This document shows positions 60,538-64,000 of a stretch of 64,000 nucleotides of DNA, in pieces. Position numbers and translations under genes: made by a program. The stretch is from NCBI GenBank assembly GCA_014529385.2, contig CM043964.1:136727920-136791919 (forward strand), in the 5' to 3' direction. This DNA is from Adiantum capillus-veneris. Its lineage: Eukaryota > Streptophyta > Polypodiopsida > Polypodiales > Pteridaceae. The notes beneath the pieces were generated by a model that ran no database searches, had not been told where the DNA came from, and was given only the letters and a program-made list of their open reading frames with translations. Positions within the stretch are counted from its first letter, which is position 1. Each line of letters begins with the position of its first letter.

Positions 60538-61440
60538 ATGGTTGCAAGTAGTGCTTCCGAAAGAGAAGAGTACACCAAAAAGTTTGATGGCTCAAACTTT
60601 GTCATTTGGTGGCAGCATATGCAAGATGTTTGGATCAACAAAGGCTTGATCGCACCCTTGCATGAAAGAAGAGAAAATGTCTACACTAATGATAAGTGGG
60701 ATGACTTGAATGAACCTGATATGGCGACCATTCACCTGCGCCTTGGTGAATCCATTTACTTTACCATAACGGATAAGACCAATGCCAAAGATTTGTGTGA
60801 TGCTCTATGTCAGGCTTGGGATGGCAACAACGTCTCGAACAAGGTTTTCTTGATGAAGAAATTGATGTGCATGAACATGAAAGAAGACAGTAATGTTATA
60901 TCTCATTTAAATGAGTTCAACAACGTGTTTTCATACCTTATTTCAAAAGGTCTCAATTTTGATGATGAAATGAAGGCCATTTTCTTGCTATATTTGCTAC
61001 CATCGTCATTAGATACTTTCAACACATCCATAAGTAATTTTGCACCCAATGGCAAGCTAGATTTCGGTAGTGTTGCTAGTGTGTTGCGCATTGAGGAGAT
61101 TTGATGTCAAATCTCTTGATGCAAGTGGGCATGGTGATACATATGTGGATAGTGGAAATCGTGACAAAAGGGAATTTCAAAGGCAATGTGGTCGTAGCCA
61201 CGGTCGTTCACAAGATTGCAGGCAGGGTCATAGCAAGAGTTGCGGCAGAAACGTGCAAAATGTAGAGTGTTACTACTGCCATAAAAAGGGGAACTTGAAA
61301 AAATATTGCCGCACAATGCAGCGTGATAAGGGCAAAGAGAAAGCAGAGTCTAACAAACCTAAAAGCAGTGTGAAGATTGAAGATCTTAATGTGGTTGAGT
61401 CTCCCGTCATTGAAAAAGTCTCTGAAGCTAATTATGACAA
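60538..61440 (+). pseudogene. copia gag fragment with frameshift
   Basis: Gag starts MVASSASEREEYTKKFDGSN at 60538 and shows the UBN2/retrotran_gag pattern (FVIWWQHMQDVWINKGLI; LCDALCQAWDGNN; DDEMKAIFLLYLLPSSLDTF). It changes frame near 61095 and continues to a knuckle CYYCHKKGNLKKYC at about 61270-61310, in which the histidine is Asn. It stops at 61441, where the duplicated LINE/FCP1 block begins. Upstream 59470-60537 reads like a copia leader, but no LTR or primer site was found there. It is a different family from the 31-kb element. Confidence 0.8.
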
Positions 61441-61442
61441 TG

Positions 61443-61870
61443 TCACCCCACGACAATGACATGGACATCAGAGCTAACACTAGCTGAGAATAGGGAGAAT
61501 CCCAAGACTAGAACAAGGACCCATCCAGTTAACCATGTCAGTCAGTCCATGCAACACTAACTGCCATGTTCCACTCATTAGATCTTATCCATTTTCTAGT
61601 GGTGACAATCGCTTCTTTATTTTGTATAATCTCTGTGAACCTAACTGTTCCTAGGGAATTCTCAAAGACCTGGTTGTTCTTGGCCTTCCAACCGTATTTG
61701 ATGTAACAAAATTTAACAATTTGTATAGAGATGAGCAACACTTGGATTTTTAACACTTTCCCTTCCAAGAGGAGGTTGTTTTTAAAGAACCCAATCGTCC
61801 AAGTCTTTTGGACCCATTTGGACTTGCTACAAAGCTTGGCTTCCTAAAACTGCATAGACTTTTACAAATA
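61443..61870 (-). pseudogene. LINE 3' fragment (copy B)
   Basis: The minus strand encodes KYGWKAKNNQVFENSLGTVR and IRSNEWNMAVSVAWTD in one frame (61538-61768), parallel to copy A. It lacks the hairpin/poly(A) end: homology starts at CACCCCACGACAATGACA, next to the gag fragment. Confidence 0.65.
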
Positions 61871-62109
61871 TCCCTCATGTGACAAGGATGAGATGTTAGT
61901 GCTCAAAGACCATTGGCATCAATTGTGGCCCTTCCAAGTATCCTTCATAATTGGTTGTCTTTCCACCTTGCTGTAGTGTAGCTTTAACATAGTCGTCCTC
62001 CAATGTAGGCTTGACATTGAAGGTGAAAGATTTGGTTGATCGATATGTAGCATCACGTCACTTGGAAAGAACCTCCTGCAAATCCCTGGACAAGAATTCA
62101 CTATGCCAA

Positions 62110-63720
62110 CCCTCTAGGTTAGATACAATGATGTAGGAAACAAGAGATTATAATGGCATTTATAAAGATTGTTGTCGATCAATAGCACATTTTTTATATG
62201 GTATAGGGGAACCAACTTTAGAAAATTTTGCACAAGTTTGAAAAAAACTAGTTTTCCACCTACCATTTTGAATGTGGATACATCACACAATTCTTGTCCA
62301 ATCCATCCACTGAAATAGTCACAAAGCCCCCAAAAAGCTTCCTTGATTATTTTGTTCACTCTTCCCTGCATTGTTGAACTCCAGATCTAAATATTTTCCC
62401 AACCCACATTTCAAGCTAAGAAGTATTGTGGAACGGAGAGGTACTTGAAGAACAATAATTCCCCCTCTGTGGATCTAACAAAAATACTTCAAAGCCTCAG
62501 TCAAAGCTATCCCCCTTTTTGTTGATGAGGTTGAACTCAACATCTTTCAGATCAGGTGGTTGACCATCCTTATTATTAGGATCTTCAATCCATGAAGCAC
62601 AAAGGACACCGTTAAGATCAAACACTAATGCTTGCCACCATGAGGGTATATCACATGGTAGCGATGAGATGGTTTCTGGAATATAGGGTAGTGGATCTAT
62701 GATGATTATTATTTCTTTGACATGCAATTTGAGAGTACTCTTTTCTTTTGGTATCTTTGTAAAAGAATGGTTTTACATTGAAAACAAATAGACTAAGCAC
62801 TTTTTAACCAAAACAAGATTGACAATTGCAATAAATTGAGAGATAAATAAATAGAGGCCAACATAAAATTCTCGTTTTTATTCAAAAAGCAAGAATCAAA
62901 GATTCTTCTCATTACAAGGGAGTGAAGACATGACGTGTCTTCAATGTCACAGTTTCTTCCAAAAACAAGGCTTTGGAGGGTGGAAAATAATACTGGGATG
63001 TTGGATGGAAGTACTTTTTTTGGGGGACTTCTTAGCAGGATGCGTCGACTTTGGAACTTCCTTGCCTGTCACTTTTCCATCTCTGCCTAAAACCAAAACC
63101 CAAGCGACTTACTATTGATGAGCATGAACATGAGCTATAGAGAGGAAACTAGCAATGAGGTTGACCCTACAGACTTCCTCTACGTTCTTAGATGCTTTTC
63201 TTGAACAAGCCATGAGTAGAGGAGGTCTCCCATTATTTTCATCCTCAACCTTGTCAGATTGTTGCTTTGAGTGGTTTATCTTTGATGCTCGCGTGTTTTT
63301 GAACTGTCGAGTTGCACCATAAAGAGGAACATCAATAAAAATCATTGAATGCTTGTAGCGAAGCAAGTCCTGTAGCCAAAACAACTTACCATCAGCATGT
63401 TTCTTTTGCTTCTTTGACTTCTTCATCATATCACTAAGAAAGACAAGGGAATCTGGATCTGCATCACATTGAACCATGCATTGTATTGTTTCCACCCCCT
63501 CTTGCACTATAGAATCTGTCATCTTAACATCGACATCTTCCATTGGTTCAGTTTCCTTTGGTTCTAGTTCACCTTCTGTCTGTTCATAGGGCTCAACATC
63601 AGCAGCTGGGGTTTTGTCAATGGCCACATGCAAGCCTTCCTCGCAAGCTAGAGTTTTGTCACTTGTCAAGCATGAGTCTTCCCTGCCAGCTGGAGTTGAC
63701 TAATCATCAAATTTCATGTT
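62110..63720 (-). pseudogene. FCP1-like HAD phosphatase gene remnant (copy B)
   Basis: Same layout as copy A, with a longer N-terminal open frame (63669-63112, 185 codons) because the stop that splits copy A is a Ser codon here. The catalytic start ALVFDLNGVLCASWIEDPNN lies at 62640-62580 and motif IV NVLLIDNNLYKCH at about 62190. Frames shift between the motifs, so it is also broken. In a 185-base sample I count about 12 differences from copy A. Confidence 0.65.
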
Positions 63721-64000
63721 TGTGTACATGGTGTCGGTCAATAAAATATAATTACAAAGACTACCTTTACTAGGATAGGAAATAGCTTTAACCTTGAAGT
63801 TAAGTTATTATCCCAGACAAAGATCAGAGTTGCATCAACATTCAACTTTGGCACTTCAGTTGGTAATTTTTCCACACATGGCATATGGCTAGAACCTGTA
63901 ACTACACCACAAAAGTTATAGCTTGTGCAATCAGAAAAGGTTTCTTACATTCTTAGCAAACACAAAGCAACTATCACTTTGGCCTATGAGTGACTCCCAT

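Larger units (their letters stand above)
61443..64000. repeat. direct duplication, copy B (partner 56704-59460)
   Basis: See copy A. The left edge is sharp: it abuts the copia gag frame at 61441, so this copy interrupted or replaced the rest of that element. Confidence 0.88.

Overview
The window is nuclear DNA from a land plant with a large, repeat-rich genome. The evidence is LTR retrotransposons whose primer-binding sites match plant initiator tRNA-Met, a six-exon SWEET gene with GT-AG introns of up to about 4 kb, LINE, SINE and MITE-like elements, and very many long (GA)n/(CT)n microsatellites. I see no bacterial-style gene organisation. The species cannot be named from sequence alone; a gymnosperm, fern or large-genome angiosperm would all fit.

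Layout. 1-9600 is one large LTR retroelement: the 3' part of its 5' LTR (1-2763), a 2.3 kb interior with a broken gag-like gene (2764-5072), and a complete 4.5 kb 3' LTR (5073-9600) that carries a ~152-bp satellite-like array and a 65-codon ORF. 9600-11400 holds minisatellites and (GA)n tracts. 12.4-18.3 kb holds a decayed multi-exon coding region, including a recognisable but frameshifted histone H3-like fold and several exons I cannot name, with poly-G tracts of 23 and 44 bases. 19.1-43.6 kb is a nested retrotransposon block: a gypsy LTR on the minus strand, a LINE fragment, a palindrome-bearing ~283-bp repeat interrupted by a solo LTR, a Tork-like copia pol fragment, gypsy gag/protease, a full-length copia element (31091-36356, 5-bp target duplication CTTGT), two opposed gypsy pol fragments, and two gypsy LTRs joined head to tail. 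43.5-47.7 kb holds LINE ends, a SINE with a perfect 16-bp target duplication, and two TIR elements.

The one apparently intact protein-coding gene is a SWEET sugar transporter (48442-56237, + strand, six exons, 321 residues) with all four family prolines and the substrate-pocket residues. It resembles clade IV (SWEET16/17, vacuolar). Its second intron is a 72-bp piece that is mostly (GA)n, and its fifth intron holds a truncated copy of the same copia family found at 31 kb. 56.5-64 kb contains a direct duplication of about 2.7 kb, each copy with a LINE 3' fragment joined to a decayed FCP1-like HAD phosphatase gene on the minus strand. A broken copia gag lies between the copies.

The elements record successive insertions around a single working gene; there is no operon-like cooperation. 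Points that most deserve follow-up are the H3-like coding remnant, the giant LTR with internal satellite and ORF, the compensating palindromes at 26-27.5 kb, the hairpin-plus-poly(A) ends of a LINE family, the LTR-LTR junction at 41967/41968, and the duplicated LINE/FCP1 block.
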